Positions 25,396 to 37,780 of a stretch of 64,000 nt of DNA are shown piece after piece. Made by a program: the position numbers and the translations under genes. A model generated the notes under the pieces. The model had not been told where the DNA came from. It saw only the letters and a list, made by a program, of their open reading frames with translations, and did not search any database. This DNA comes from Phocoena phocoena (Eukaryota > Chordata > Mammalia > Artiodactyla > Phocoenidae). How positions within the stretch are numbered: the first letter of the stretch is position 1; the number at the start of each line of letters is the position of its first letter. The stretch is taken from the NCBI RefSeq assembly GCF_963924675.1, contig NC_089238.1:43914879-43978878 (forward strand), in the 5' to 3' direction.

Positions 25396-26149
25396 TCTGT
25401 CTCTCATTCACTCTCACTCTCCTCCTCTCTCCCCAAAACGGCTGTGCCTTGGCCTATAGTACATTTGCCAAGGGAGAAAAGTTAGTCTCATTTCATTTGG
25501 GGATCATTTGTTAGGATAGAGCCCTGCCAGATTTTCATTTTTTTCTGTCCACAATGATTTCTTTGTTCCCTTTTTCCTCCCTCCTCCTAGGGCATCTCAT
25601 GGCCGGAAGCGTCGCATTATCTTTTTGGTCTGCAGCTTTCACACACCCATGTCTTTCCTGTAGGAGGGGGTTGAGCTCGGAGAAGCTTCGTGTCTGTTTC
25701 TTCTACTCACGTTGCTCTGGAGTCACGCAGGATCTTCATGGTGGCATTTCCTTTACCCTCGAGGGCAGTGGGAGCCCTGCTCCACATTTCATGCTTCAAA
25801 CAAGCATGAATGGCATAACTGTGACCTTGACCCGCAGGGCACACGGCTCCGCCAAGGGATGGAGATACCGGGGCCATTGGTGGAATTGGGCAGAGCCGGC
25901 CCTGGCGGTGGGAACACTCGTTTGTTGTGGGTGAGAGGTGACGCTGACCTCAACTGTAGCGTCTGGATATTTCCAAAAAGCTTGCCGTGTGGATGATCGA
26001 TGGCTTTCATTCTTGATTCAGGATCTGATTTAGGCCACAGTTGTTGGAACTAGCGGTCCTAATGGACACCAGCAATGTGACTCACTGACACTGGAGCCAT
26101 TTGCAAGGTCAGTCATCCACCTGATGTGATGGGACTTCCCCGTAGGTTG

Positions 26150-26240
26150 CCTGGTATGCAGTTTGTCACACATTCCTGTCCTCATAGAGCTTACTGTTTC
26201 AAGGAGTGAAAGACAGAAAACTAGACAGAAACTAGTTACA
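26150..26240 (-). repeat. L2 LINE fragment
   Basis: The segment TTCCTGTCCTCATAGAGCTT followed by a decayed AGACAGAAAACTAGACAG-like tail matches the reverse complement of the L2 3' end. It is short and the boundaries are approximate. Confidence 0.4.
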
Positions 26241-28539
26241 TCTGTTCTTGTGCCAAATTTTTAAAACACATGGACTTTGCGTTCTTGCATCTTTTGCCCC
26301 TTGGTGACTTCACTTTTTTCAGATAGGATTTTTCTCTGATGTGATCTTCCAGTCCCAGACTCTGGTTTGCAGGGAAGCATTTGGGGCTTCCTCACGGGTG
26401 TCACGTTGTTCTCTTGCTTTCGTGAGACTGAAATTCCTGAAGTGTAAGGATTCACTGGTGTAAGGAAATGTGTATGTGAGTAGGGAATGGTCTTGTTTTA
26501 CAGACTCAGAGGACTAACCTGAGGTCCCACTTGGGACCCGTTCTCTCGTCTGGAGCTGCAGGGGTGCCCGCGTGGCCATGCTGTGCTCAGCCACAGTGAG
26601 GGGGCCTGTCTGCGTCTGAGTTGCTGCCTGCCCTCGTCCTGGGGCTTACGTTCACTTTGCTCTGTTACTAATGTGAGTGTTTCCACCACATGCTTAGAGG
26701 AAAGACCTAACGTCCCTTTATCTTTGCTGCAGTTACTCTCTATAGAGAGATTTAAATATGGAGAAGGGGGAGGTGCTGTAGGACGAACAGTCTGTGACAA
26801 GACAGCCCTGTAGCTGGAGGGACCAGTAGGTACCAAGGCACTTCCAGAAGAGCCATGTAGATGTTCACAGCACAGGGGACGTAGGTGTCTGCCAGCCGGA
26901 CGTGGGTTTGCGCCGTTTGAATGGGAACGTGAAGAGCAAGCTGTACACTGGCTAGTTGCTGTTGGCCAGGTAAGAAGAAGGTGAAGAAAAGTGGTGGAAG
27001 CGGGGTTTGTAACTTGGGAAAACACTGCGAGGCTGTAAAGGCAACTTGAGAGATGTCGGAGGAACAGACAGGCTTGGATAAAGATCTGAAAAGCAAGGGT
27101 GACCGAGGGTTTAGCCAAAGGCTGTCCTACGGGGGCAGGGAGACCCACAAGGTGGCAGCTCCAAAGGTGACTTAAAAGTTTATAAATTATGAAGGAGGCG
27201 GAAAGGGACGAGTTTTTAATATTGATTAAGTGATGAAAAGGGAAAACAAGAGTGAACTTAGCAAAAGTAAGCTTCTCTCCTCCTTGTTGGTGTTGTTATT
27301 TGTCACCCATTTCTGTACACCGGCCTCTGAACCTCTTGTCTGGGAGCAGGTCCCACCTCTGGGCTTGGGTCCTCCTGAAATAAACTCTCCTGACTTCAAG
27401 ACCGTGAACAAGCAGCAGCCAGACAGATGTGCTCTTATGTCCCTGACCGGAAGTGGCCATAATCAAACTGTCCCTGACCAGTGTCCTGCGGGTTCTTGTG
27501 TGGCCGGGCAACTCTCTGTAGACTGCAGAATGGTGTCGGTAAAACTCACTCCTGCCCTGGACTCTGCCTGTGTTCTCGGGAAGATGGGGAGCTTCAGCCT
27601 GTGGTCTTGTCTGCTGCAATTCACGTGACGTTAAAGCTCTATTTTAACTTCCCTCTGCGTCTATATTTCCCTCAATGGGAGACAGAAAAAAGTGGAGCCT
27701 TGTCGATGGACCAGCAGATTTCCAAAGATTCCCACCACAAGTGCAGAAGGGAAGTCGCAGGAAGACAGCTGAGGTGGTGATGGGCGGTGGGCTTTCGTCT
27801 CATGCCCCCATGTGGCCTCACTGAGCCGATGATGGTTGTCATGGAAACCCACACCCACAGACAGGCCTTTGCCCCATTTCCACCCACAAGGAATGGAATG
27901 CAGAGAACTCCCCTGCCTGCTGGACATGGAGGGAATGGCTGAGTTGGTGAGAGGGAGAAACAGAGGATTGGTCCAACTGTTTATTCATCTGAGTTGGATA
28001 TTTCTAGGGAGAGTAAGTCAGCATCATCTTTTTGGTAGAAATGCCTTTCTGTGGATTGCTTTTTTTTTTTTTTTTTTAAAGCAACCTTAAGGTGCAAGTT
28101 AGTTCTCTTTTTGGAAACGTGAAGTTATTTCGCCTGGTTGGAGGCATCCAGTCAGCACGTGGAGGGCTTGCAGGGGTGCAGGTAGAAGCCAGCGGAGAGA
28201 GCACGTGGGGGCAGCCTGGGAATGGTCCCCGAGTGGCCAGCCTTGCCTGCCTGCCAGTGAGGTGGCCTCGGGAGCCGAGCGTGAGAAGCAGGCAGAGGCC
28301 GGAGCTGAGCTGGGCGTAGCTTTCTAGATTAGCTCCCTGGAACTGCCCTGCTGGGATTGGCCTGCAGCTGAGCGGGAGGCCCGTCCAGCTTTCTGGAAGG
28401 GGAGCCAGACCTGCCTGCCGGTCAGGGGCCGTGCTGCCCGCGCCTCTGCCCTCTGCCTCGCTCAGGTTGCCGCAGCTGGTGCCTAAACGGGGCAGCGCGT
28501 CCGCGTCTCTCCTCTCCTCGGCACAAATTGGAAAGGACT

Positions 28540-28800
28540 AAACCTTGCCATATTTAGCGCAGCACTCACGGCCACTCGCCTCTAAGGGGTAATCACGCAG
28601 GCATAAATTCGGAAAGTTGCTAAGCCATGAGCAGTCTTACAAGCGTTAAAAGTGTCCTCTTTGCCAGAAAGGTCATTCATAACTTGGCTACCCTGCTGAC
28701 GTACGGTCAGTGATATTGATTGATTAATGTATAAAAGCACCAGATCCATTTGCTTCTATGAAAGCGAATAAAGTGCAGTCGACTCTCTCTTTATTTTCAC
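28540..28800. promoter_or_regulatory. Candidate conserved intronic enhancer (28.6 kb)
   Basis: This repeat-free block carries a CArG-like CCATATTTAG, a TGATTGATTAAT motif fitting PBX/HOX-type sites, AAATTGGAAAG and a TATAAAAG. A long run of AT-rich transcription-factor-like words without decay by repeats or microsatellites is typical of conserved non-coding elements in introns of developmental transcription factors. Conservation itself cannot be seen from one genome. Confidence 0.38.
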
Positions 28801-30784
28801 CTCATCCTTTTGTTTGAAGGACATTTTTTTCCCCTCCTCGTGTGGCCGGCTAGGTTTAAGGGGGTTACAGAAAGCCAGTTTCTGCCAAGTAATGTGTTCA
28901 CAAAGGGAACATTGATTCACATCAGTGTCGCTTGAATTACCCTTAAAGGTTTGCCAAGGAGTTGCTCTTATATTAACCTTCTGTTCGTGAAGGAAGAAAT
29001 AAATAAGTCATAAAGTGAAGTTCGTTGCTTTGGATTTAGTTTTGGAACTGTTCTAAAATAATTTCCTCCGTGGCTGATTGGGTTGAAGGGCATTGCCCAG
29101 AAAGTTCCCTGTTCGTTTTGGGGGTACAGGCTGGGGTGGGAATAAAGGGAAGCGAGCCCACTCCCGCCCTGCCTGAGCCCTACTGGGCACCAGATCAGGG
29201 AACAGAGGCAGAATTTAATTCCAGGGTAGAGATTAGTTCTGATTGGCTGCCTTGCATTCAGGCTGAAGCGCTGTGGTCCCCTTCCCTGCCGTCCTAGGCA
29301 GTTCACACAATCAGGTGATGCAAACAGCAAGAAAGACCTTCCTTTGTCTGGAAAATGAAGGATTCTGGAAGGCGACTTGGCTTCTCAGCTTTGATGGAAT
29401 GAGTCAGTTACCCAGTCGTGAGAGTCATCCTAAATTTCCTCGTTCTTTAAAAACCTAGCAGGGCAGTAGCCTAAAGCTGGGGAAAAAGAACTCCTCAGCT
29501 TTTTGTTTTAACCTCAAATGAAGTGTGGTTAGTTACAGTTGTTGTTATTTTAATTTTTCCATTATGCAGGCAGTCTGGAGACTTCCCTGTTCTTGAAAAA
29601 CCAAAATGGGGTTGGTGGATTCTGAAACCCAGAGCGTACTGATTCCCCTGTAATTCGGTGAGCCTTGGGTATTATATGGGGTAGAGCATTTTGCCAATAA
29701 TGGGCTCCGTTACTAAGGCTTCTTTCAATGACTTGATGAGAAGGGCCCGGAAGATAGCCCCGCACCGGGCACGTCTGAGGACATCCATCAGTGTCAGCTG
29801 ACTGGCCATCTCGGATTCTTCAGCATTTGACATAACCATTTTCAGAGCTGGAAGCATTTCCAAACAGTGGAGGCTGGGAAGCCAGGGGAAGGTGGAATTC
29901 TGGAACACTGGCTGCACTGAGCTCCCGGGGAGGTGCGGTCTGAGGCATGGCCTGCAGGTGCCAGTGTGGAGTTCCCGTATCAGCTGCTAAGGCAGGGCGT
30001 GAACAGTGGTCAGTCTGCACGTCTGTTCTTCTAAGCCAGGCCCCGTGCCGTTGGCGAAATCTCCCTTACCAGGCCCAGGCTGTTCATTCACAGGACCCGG
30101 CAGAAGGCGGCCACCCTTTCTCTCAAGGCTCCTGCAGGTGCTGGAAGAACCAGTTTTAGGTTAGTTCGCGCAGCTCTTGACCTTGGAGAGTGTTGATGGC
30201 TGGGAGCCACAGGGGACTTTTCTCTGGGCTTAGGGAGCATCGACACCTCAGTCTTCCCTGGGAATCTGGGCCCTGGGACCCATATGCACCTTCCCTCAGC
30301 CTGCGCAGCCACGACCCCGGAGTGTAAAAGCGCCGGGCGAAAAAGTAGTTTGCTGTTTTTCCCCTCCCAGAAGTGGTTTGGGAGTTTGAAGGTTTCTAAG
30401 CCCCTGAGAATCCCTCCTAGTTAAAAGGAGCCTGCCGGTGAGCTAGCTGCACCTGGCCTGTGCTTTGGTAGAGAGGCGCTTCTTCACTTGTGGGCACCGG
30501 AAGGCCCCCATGACGCCCCACAGACACTTTGAGTGATCTCACCTGTTCAGCCGGGGGTCGTCCAGGCTGCTGATGGCTTGCGGTCGTTCCGCCCAGCGCA
30601 GATGCTCGTGTCAGTCTCACCGGCTTCTTCGTTCTAGAGCGAAGCAGGGAACCCACGGGCAGACAGGTCCAGGGTCTAGCTTTATAGTCACACGTACACT
30701 GTGTCATGAGTTTCTTCCCCTTCATAACAGCCGGAGCTCTAAATGCTTGTTGCCAAGCTAACGCCACGACGCTGGGGAAGTGTT

Positions 30785-31245
30785 GGCCCGTATGGGGAGC
30801 CACACTAACTTTATGTAATTGTTTAATTAAAACCTTGGTTTTCTGATTGCAGCCTAAACACAAGTGCCTTTTGTTAATGAAAGGCAACCTCCGTGCTTGG
30901 TGCTTTTGTGCACAGCGTCTCTCTCCCCCCACCCCCACCCCCACTTTTTTTTCCAACTTGAAAATCGCCAGTTAAGTTCCCACCGTGGGGAGCTGGCACG
31001 TGGCGTTGCTCAGCACTGGGGGAGATGTTCCACAGTTCCTTTTGTCAGTCCTCGTCAGCACCTTATCTCGGCTGTGGTTGCCTTTCTGATTTCATATTGC
31101 CGTGAATCAAATTTGAAAGCCCCTTCACCTGCTGGAATAATCAGAAAGCCAGAGAGAAAAACCACCAAGTTTCTGTGGCGTAAGCATTATTTTCCGTATT
31201 CCTGGTGCAGCGGTTGGAACAGATACATTTTCACGTTTGCTCTTT
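30785..31245. promoter_or_regulatory. Candidate conserved intronic enhancer (31 kb)
   Basis: Two AT-rich motif clusters flank a GC-richer centre. The left has TTATGTAATTGTTTAATTAAAA, of which GTTTAATTAAAA fits paired-type or LIM homeodomain sites. The right has GAATCAAATTTGAAAG, a TCF/LEF-like word, and GAATAATCAGAAAG. No repeat explains the block. Confidence 0.35.
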
Positions 31246-32029
31246 AAAGGAGAAACCTTCCCTTGATTCCCAGATGAATCTTGGTACCTCCTCCGCCCCC
31301 CCCCCCCCGCTGAGGTGATAGGAGCTGGCTCAGAGGATATGCTGAGAATGAATCCATTTTCTTTCCCCTGTCTCTGCAGAATAAATTAGAATTTGCCTGA
31401 TTTAATAAAATGGCTTCATCTCCCTGCCGTCTTCGCTATCTCCAGAGTATTCCTTCTGCAGTGGCCTGCTCTTCTATAATGGATCTCAGCGCCGTATCTC
31501 CTTATTCCAGGATAGTGGTTTCATATGTAATGCTTTCCCTTGCACTCTCGCGCAGGCACCGTGTCACACATGTGTGCACACGCCAGCTTTGGGGGATCCT
31601 GATGGCTAAAGATGCAGAAATTTGTCACCAGACCTCATTTTCCCCATTGTCAGGCGTGATGGTTTATAATTGATGTAGAGGTCGGTGCGGTTTTGTCGTT
31701 CGTCTGCCATTAACCCAGCCTCCTGGAGTTGATGTGACCACAATGTAGAATGTATTTTGGGGGGAAGAGAGAGAGGTTGAAGATGGAGGTTTGCAGCATA
31801 AATCTTCTCACTCTGCCCCAGCCCTTTCTCTGTTTAATTGGATGTTTATCTCTGTGTATGGTGGAGTACTTTGCTATCTCCCTGTTGCTCTCAGATGGAC
31901 TGATGGAAGTTTGTTGTTGGAATTGGGGATGGTTTTTCCATTTGGACCTCCCCCTACTCCTTAAATTTGTGTTTTAATTTCTATTTCCTAGGTTGATTTT
32001 TTTTTTTTTTTTCCTTTCCTTTCCATTCT

Positions 32030-32275
32030 GACACTAATTATGCCAGCCGCACTGGGAGCCCTCACTGCTGGGAGGTACCCAGCTAAGTGTTAAGAAGGGT
32101 TTTAAAAACAGGCTGAACTCTTTCTTAATGAGGCTCAATCGGGCTCTCCTCCGGGTGGTTTTGTTTTGCTGATCTGTCAGTTTTTCAAGGGTTTAATTGC
32201 ACTTTTTTTCGTATTAGTCTTTGAAATTGGCCTATACAATCTTGCTATAAAATAACATTTTTTTTAAAGCAAAAA
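32030..32275. promoter_or_regulatory. Candidate conserved intronic enhancer (32.1 kb)
   Basis: Unique sequence with ACACTAATTATGCCAG, TCTTAATGAGGCTCAATCGG, GGGTTTAATTGCAC and a GATCTGTCAG (TGIF/MEIS-like) word. It is bounded upstream by poly-T. Conservation needs to be tested by alignment. Confidence 0.33.
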
Positions 32276-33982
32276 GTTAGTAGCTTTTGTTTCCCCCCTT
32301 TTATTGTTGCTGGGAATTTTACTTTTTCACTTTCATCTCTCAGGACCATCTTCTGGCCGGTCACTCTTGGGGGCTAGCAGTAGTGAAGAGCCCAGAATGG
32401 AGTGGCAGGAAGGGCCCCCAGAGGCCACAGAGCCTGAACTCCAGGCCTCACAGGCGATTTCCCCATTTCTTCGGCTTCTGTCTTTGGGACTTTGATAAAT
32501 GCAGCTCAGCTTATGTCTCCGCTTCTGGGTCTGCTCTGGGTCAGGGACCGGGAGAGGCACAACCGCTGTTTCTTTAGGCCCGGAAGTGACAGATTCCATC
32601 CAGTGGTGCCAGGCCAGCTAACCAGCATCTTGATTCTTCAACCATGGGAGGTGGAGGAAAGAAAGAGTCCTAAAAGACAGAAGGCAGGAGTCTCCAGGCA
32701 GGGGAGGGGCAGAGAAGCAAGGCCATAGCCTTTATGCTATCATCTTTATGGCGTAGAAAAACATGCTTGAAGCAATCAGCATGAAATTCGTAATTGCTTC
32801 ACTTACTTCTGCTCTCCTCATGGGACAGACTGTGCAAATGCCGGAGCTGCCAGGACCCTCAGGTTAGCACACTGTCCCTGCTGCACGCACTATTTTTAAC
32901 TAGTGCTTTGTTTTGCAAAGATGCACAGAGCTTTTCCTTTCTTTCTTTTTTTTTTCTTCCCAAGGATGCTAATGAACAGCAGAGGCAATAAAGAGCTGCT
33001 CCAGCCACCCTGACACCAGCTACGCTTACTAGGCTGCGTGCCTAGCTCTTTCTCCCTGCCACCCTGCTTTCTGCTTCCTCTCTCTGGATTTCTTCTTTCC
33101 CTCCCATTTGGTCTGAGTTCTGGCTTAAAAAAAGAAAAAAAATTTTTTTTAATTTTTGCTTCTGAATTTATCCTGTGAACACACCAGTTTCCCTTTCCCC
33201 CTTACCACTCTCCTGAATCTGATTTGCATCCCTCTACTTCTCTCTCTTCTGATGTGTATCTTCCTCTTTGAGACTTCCAGTCCCCTCTCATGAGGATGTA
33301 AAATCCAAGAACCAGATCTCAGAGATTTCAAAATAAAATAAAAGTAAACTCTGCTTAAAAAACACTTTAGCAGGAAAGCCAGGCTAATTGTAAATCAATG
33401 GGTCTTAAAATGCAGCATCGATCTCCAGTTAGAAGTTTGAAGGGGAAAGCAGTAATTACTGCACCAGAAGGTAGCTTTTCCTCTTAGTAAGTTCTGGGCA
33501 GAAAGAAGGCTCATTAGGGCAGCACTTTGGAATCTGAGTAATTAGTTTAAAAAGTACTTTTGTGGTGTTATTCCCTTGGCTAGAAATTATTGGAGTCTTC
33601 ACAGATTTATAGCTCAATTCTGATAAGATTTGATTTATTATTGTGTTTGGTGTGGAAGAACCTTGATACAAAATCACCCAGGTGAAGATTCAGGAAAGTG
33701 TGGATCAGAGTCTTGGGGACGAAGAGGCTTTTTGGAGTAGGTGGGGTTTGATTCTTTCAAGATTCCGGCTGTTCACTGAGAGTATTGAATATGGCCAAAC
33801 TAATTTGACTCTAACATGGGAGCCCAGTTACACCAGTCTTGGCCAACCTTGCCGTCCCTCTGGTGAGCAAGCAGAAACCTTAGTAGAGAGAGGTGATTTT
33901 CTTGTCAGAATGCATGTTGACATGAAGGTTCAGTGACCTGGTGGGGCATAACACAGCCATCCTCTGTCACCCAAGGCAGGTC

Positions 33983-34110
33983 TGCTGGAGGGTAAGTTCC
34001 ATGAGGGCAGGAATGTCTCCTTGTCCAGTTGGATCCACAATGTCTGGGACTTGGTAGGTGCAAACTAATGGATATGTTTCATGACTTGGCAAATAACTAA
34101 ATGAACAGAC
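33983..34110 (+). repeat. L2 LINE 3' end
   Basis: The segment GTAAGTTCCATGAGGGCAGG, then a TGTCTGGGACTTGGTAGGTGC-like segment, is the familiar L2 3' terminus in the + orientation. Confidence 0.62.
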
Positions 34111-35067
34111 AAGTCTTCTCTTAGAGAGAGAGCTCCTAAGCCCTTGTCTTTGTGGGGGGGGAACTGCCACGGAAGCTTCTTTCTGGTTAGGTTATCAGCT
34201 GCCTCTCTGAGCAGGTCACTCACTCTTGCAGACCAAGCAAATGGCCCTTTCTTAAAGGGACTGGGTTTTTGCTTCCATGGAAGGTCATCAAGAGGTCATT
34301 CTACTCCTTTATGTTTTTATTGTAAAGAAAATACACGACACGAAACGGTACTTTTACGTCAACTATGATCTTACACCGAGGCGTAGCTCGCTCCATTTTG
34401 CCGCAGTATCTTTCTCCTGCCAGGGTGGTATGACTAGTGGGTTAAATGTACATCACAGTGCGTTATCAACTCAGAGCTGTGAGTTTTTAAATTCTTACTA
34501 GAAATGTCACGTTTTCCGCATTCTTTCCCAGAGAGGTTCTCTGAAGAGGGCCCTCCACTGTTGATCTAGTATCATATGTAAGATGGAACAGTGGTTTGTA
34601 AACTTTTATTAGTGGAGCCCCCTTTCTTAAAAAATGAAAACTAATTTGAACCCACTGAATAATGTTTTTTTAAAAAGCTTTATAACTATAGTTATTTTAG
34701 GAGTTTAGATTTGTAATATTTGTGTGTCAAAAAAAACCAAACGAACAAGAATAAAGCAGAGCCGATGAGCATTTTGATCAAAATTGAGAGTTATGGAAGG
34801 TAGTTAAATAGTCTGCACTAAGCTTCTGTTTTGTTATGTAGTTTGTTTTGGTTCCATTATTTTACAAATCTTCATTCGTGTGGAGGAATAGTTCCAAATG
34901 GTAACGGTTTTCAGCAGTGTGCCTGGTAATCTAAATGGCAGAAGCTGTTTTACTCGGAGGTCTACACGACAACGAGTTCGCTTAGCCACGCAAGTTAGTG
35001 CCCTGGCCTGCAGCGCGTTGTGCTTCGGCGCACATCACATTTGACTGTGTTTATCATCACAGTGTTT

Positions 35068-35823
35068 AATAAGAACCAGTAGAGTTTTTGATGATGGCCA
35101 TTCTGACCAGTGTGAGGTGGTAGTTTTGATTTGCATTTCTCTAATAATTAGTGACGTTGAGCATCTTTTCACGTGCCTCTTGGCCATCTGTATGTCTCCT
35201 TTGGTGAAATGTCTATTTAGGTCTTCTGCCTTTTTTTTTTTTTTTTTTTTTTTTTGCTGTACGCGGGCCTCTCACCGTTGTGGCCTCTCCCGTTGCGGAG
35301 CACAGGCTCCGGACGCGCAGGCTCAGCGGCCGTGGCTCACGGGCCCAGCCGCTCCGTGGCATGTGGGATCTTCCCGGACCGGGGCACGAACCCGTGTCCC
35401 CTGCATCGGCAGGCGGACTCTCAACCACTGCGCCACCAGGGAAGCCCTTCCGCCCATTTTTTGATTGGGTTGTTGGTTTTTTTGATATTGAGCAGGGCAG
35501 GAGTAGAAACGTAGATGTGGAGAACGGACGTGTGGACACGGGGGGGAAGGGGAGGGGAGGGTGAATTGCAAGATTAGGTTTGACATAAATACACTACCAT
35601 GTGTAAAATAGATAGCTAGTGGGAACCTGCCGTATAGCACAGGGAGCTTGGCTTGGTGCTCTGTGATGACCTGGATGGGTGGGATTGCGGGGAGGGGGAG
35701 GGAGGTCCAAGAGGGAGGGGATATATGTATACATGTAGCTGATTCACTTCACTGTACGGCAGAAACTAACACACCATTGCAAAGCAATTATACTCCAATA
35801 AAAAAATAAATAATAGCCAGTAG
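35068..35823 (+). mobile_element. 5'-inverted (twin-primed) L1 insertion
   Basis: The left segment (35083 to about 35493) is an L1 ORF2 region in reverse orientation: GATGATGGCCATTCTGACC...GATATTGAGC. The right segment (about 35494 to 35808) is the L1 3' UTR in forward orientation, ending TATACTCCAATAAAAAAATA. Inverted 5' part plus forward 3' part is the signature of twin priming. The flanks AATAAGAACCAGTAG (35068-35082) and AATAATAGCCAGTAG (35809-35823) form a 15-bp target duplication with about three differences. A CHR SINE sits inside the inverted part. The element lacks any usable open frame. Confidence 0.85.
35222..35454 (-). mobile_element. CHR-type SINE, short class, nested in L1
   Basis: The element proper is about 35231-35445. 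On the minus strand it runs from GGGCTTCCCTGGTGGCGCAG to a long A tail (about 25 T's on the + strand). It splits the L1 text ...TCTTCTGCC | CCATTTTTTGATTGGG... and is flanked by TCTTCTGCC and CCTTCCGCC, a 9-bp duplication with two differences. It is younger than the L1 that it interrupts. Confidence 0.93.
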
Positions 35824-37614
35824 CTTAATAACCAAGTTAAAAAGGAACTAGATTCCGAATTTGCAGAACCCTTGCAGCATCGTGGGGTCCCCCAGAGAAC
35901 AGTTCGGGCACCCTTGCACTACAGGACACCATCTACCCTAGAAGTACACTGGGACTCTTGCCATTGGAAGAGCCTAAGGGTGTTCTTGCCGAAGAAAATT
36001 CACTGTGGTGTGGAACGGCTGATGAAGGGCCCCTCGTCTGGGTGTCCGCCTGTCACTTGAATCAGATGACTGCTGCCACGTGGAATGCAGCCTTCTGCTC
36101 CACGTGAAGAGTGGCTTTACAGGTGGAAGAGGTCTCGGCCTTTGCTCTGCAGCCTCGTGCCCCTCCTCTCTGCTCTCTGTCAGTCTCCATCCTGAGAGGG
36201 TGTCACCCAGCTGGGGCATCTCTCTCTGGCCCCTGCCTTGGTCTGTTCAGGACTCGCCTCTGTCCTGTGAGCATGGAAGAACTGCTGGTCCACGTGGAAA
36301 AATGTCACTTTATGTTTATAAATGAGAGGAAATATTTCTACTGTTTATGCTAGAAGCCCCAAGCCATGCTTTCAAACTCTGAGAATTATGTCCCTCAGTG
36401 TGACCTCGTTGGCCTCCTGTGCTCTGTCACTGCTCTACCCAAAGCTGCTTTCTTCCTCACCCCCCGTCTGCTTTTCACCACTTCTTGTAGCTTGTACCCT
36501 CTCTCCTTGAGTTAAATGTTTGTGCTTGCAAAGCTTATTAATAGCACTAGCACCGCTGAGTGGAATAGTGATTTGCTTCCCCTTTTTAATTTAATTTTGG
36601 CTTTCAGAAACAAATCTGGAAGAATATTTCAAGCTGCTCCCTTTTGAGGTGAACTCCAGTTAATCCTTTTAAAGCACGTCTTGGGGGGTCAGGTATCCCC
36701 CATGTACTCTCCCAAAGCCATAGGCACATCAGCTCATCCCCTTTGAAGTGGCGTAAATGCCCCGGTGGTTGCTAGTCATCGGTGAGGTCCAGCTCTAAAT
36801 CCGTGGCTCTGTGGATTCACCTGACACCCCTATCCCGGAGCCTTTTCCAAAACAACCTACCTGAAGACAGGTTGCTGCCCAGGGAAATTTTTTCCCCCAG
36901 CTGTGACTTGACAGTGATCCCAGTGCTGTTCACAGGATTTATTGAGCACATTTCAGCAAACATCAGAATGCCACTTGTGTGTGTAAATTTACTGGTGGTG
37001 ATGGTGGGGCGGTGGCTCCTACGTGACAAGCCCTTTCCGTCCTGGAGCTTGGGATTTAAGATGCGCAGGCAGTGGTTTCATACAGAGTCCGTCCGTTGGA
37101 GGCGCTGAGTGAGGTGGGGTGCCGTTAGGTGTGGTCGGCAGGTGTGATTGCGGACCGGGGGTCTGGGGAGGCTTCCCCAGGTGTGCTGAGGGCGGATGAC
37201 GGTGGTTTGTATTTTCAGGCTGGTCCCATCATTGCCTGGAGTATTGTGCAGTGTCCAGCCTGGAGACCCCATCGCCTCTATCGTCGGTGCCTAGTCTAGA
37301 AACTTCTCCTGATTCCTGCAGTCCTCCTGTTTGCTGTGACAGTCCCCAGCCCCTCCCTCCTGTCCTTCTAGCTTATGTATCCGGACGGAGAGCAGCACTT
37401 TTGTCACCAGAGAACATGGAAAGGTGATTTTCGAATGAAAGTGGAGGCCGGGGGTAGGTGTGATTTTGTTCGTTTGTTTGTTGTCTTGATAGCTGAGCCC
37501 CAAGTGGCAGAGAGACGACCTGAAGGGGAGTTGAGAACCAGGAGCTCTGAGTGAAGGGGTGCCTGGTGTGGCTTTGTCTCCTATCTCTGAACAGCCTGGG
37601 GAGCGGACGGCAGC

Positions 37615-37780
37615 CGCTGGCCAGGAATTGATTGCATTAATTGATATGCCAATAAGAGAGCTTGTTACATCCGCCATTGGTTAGGAGGCCAGCTAACAAG
37701 CCTGCTGATCAATGGCACCAATAAAGGTTTCCTCCATTAATGAGCAACGTGGTAATTAATGTCACCCATAAGCCAGCAGC
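37615..37780. promoter_or_regulatory. Candidate conserved intronic enhancer (37.7 kb)
   Basis: A dense cluster of homeodomain-like and other words: GAATTGATTGCATTAATTGA, ATATGCCAATAAGAG, ATCCGCCATTGGTTAGG, CTGATCAATGGCACCAATAAAGG, CCATTAATGAGC and GGTAATTAATG. Five TAAT/ATTA cores and several CCAAT/ATTGG boxes occur in 165 bp with no repeat match. This is a strong appearance of a conserved developmental enhancer, but single-genome evidence only. Confidence 0.45.

Larger units (their letters stand above)
20895..28500 (+). other. ZFHX3: Large ZFHX3 intron, 20.9-28.5 kb block
   Basis: After the old L1M, this block is mostly unique-looking. It holds weak L2 traces (23.43-23.61 and 26.15-26.24 kb) and an interrupted MIR (25.08-25.39 kb). 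A 216-codon minus-strand frame at 26498-27148 has no domain and contains no splice or promoter evidence, so I do not call it a gene. Sequence near 28.1-28.5 kb is GC-rich. Confidence 0.7.
28801..35067 (+). other. ZFHX3: Large ZFHX3 intron, 28.8-35.1 kb block
   Basis: This block is remarkably poor in recognisable transposons. The only repeat I can name is an L2 3' fragment at 33983-34110, plus poly-T and poly-C tracts (for example near 31300 and 31990). Several AT-motif-rich segments are listed separately as candidate regulatory elements. A short run near 34.59-34.67 kb vaguely resembles an old DNA transposon but I could not place it. No exon is supported. Confidence 0.68.

Noticed and set aside
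26498..27148. 216-codon minus-strand open frame
   Set aside because: No recognisable domain, low-complexity Ser/Pro/Leu content, overlapping frames on the other strand, and no promoter, splice or poly-A context. Consistent with a chance ORF in an intron.
30417..30956. 179-codon minus-strand open frame
   Set aside because: No domain, antisense within the intron, and spans a candidate non-coding element; treated as chance.
34590..34670. Possible old hAT-type transposon remnant
   Set aside because: Similarity is limited to a few words (AGTGGTTTGTAAACTTTTATT); not enough to assign a family.
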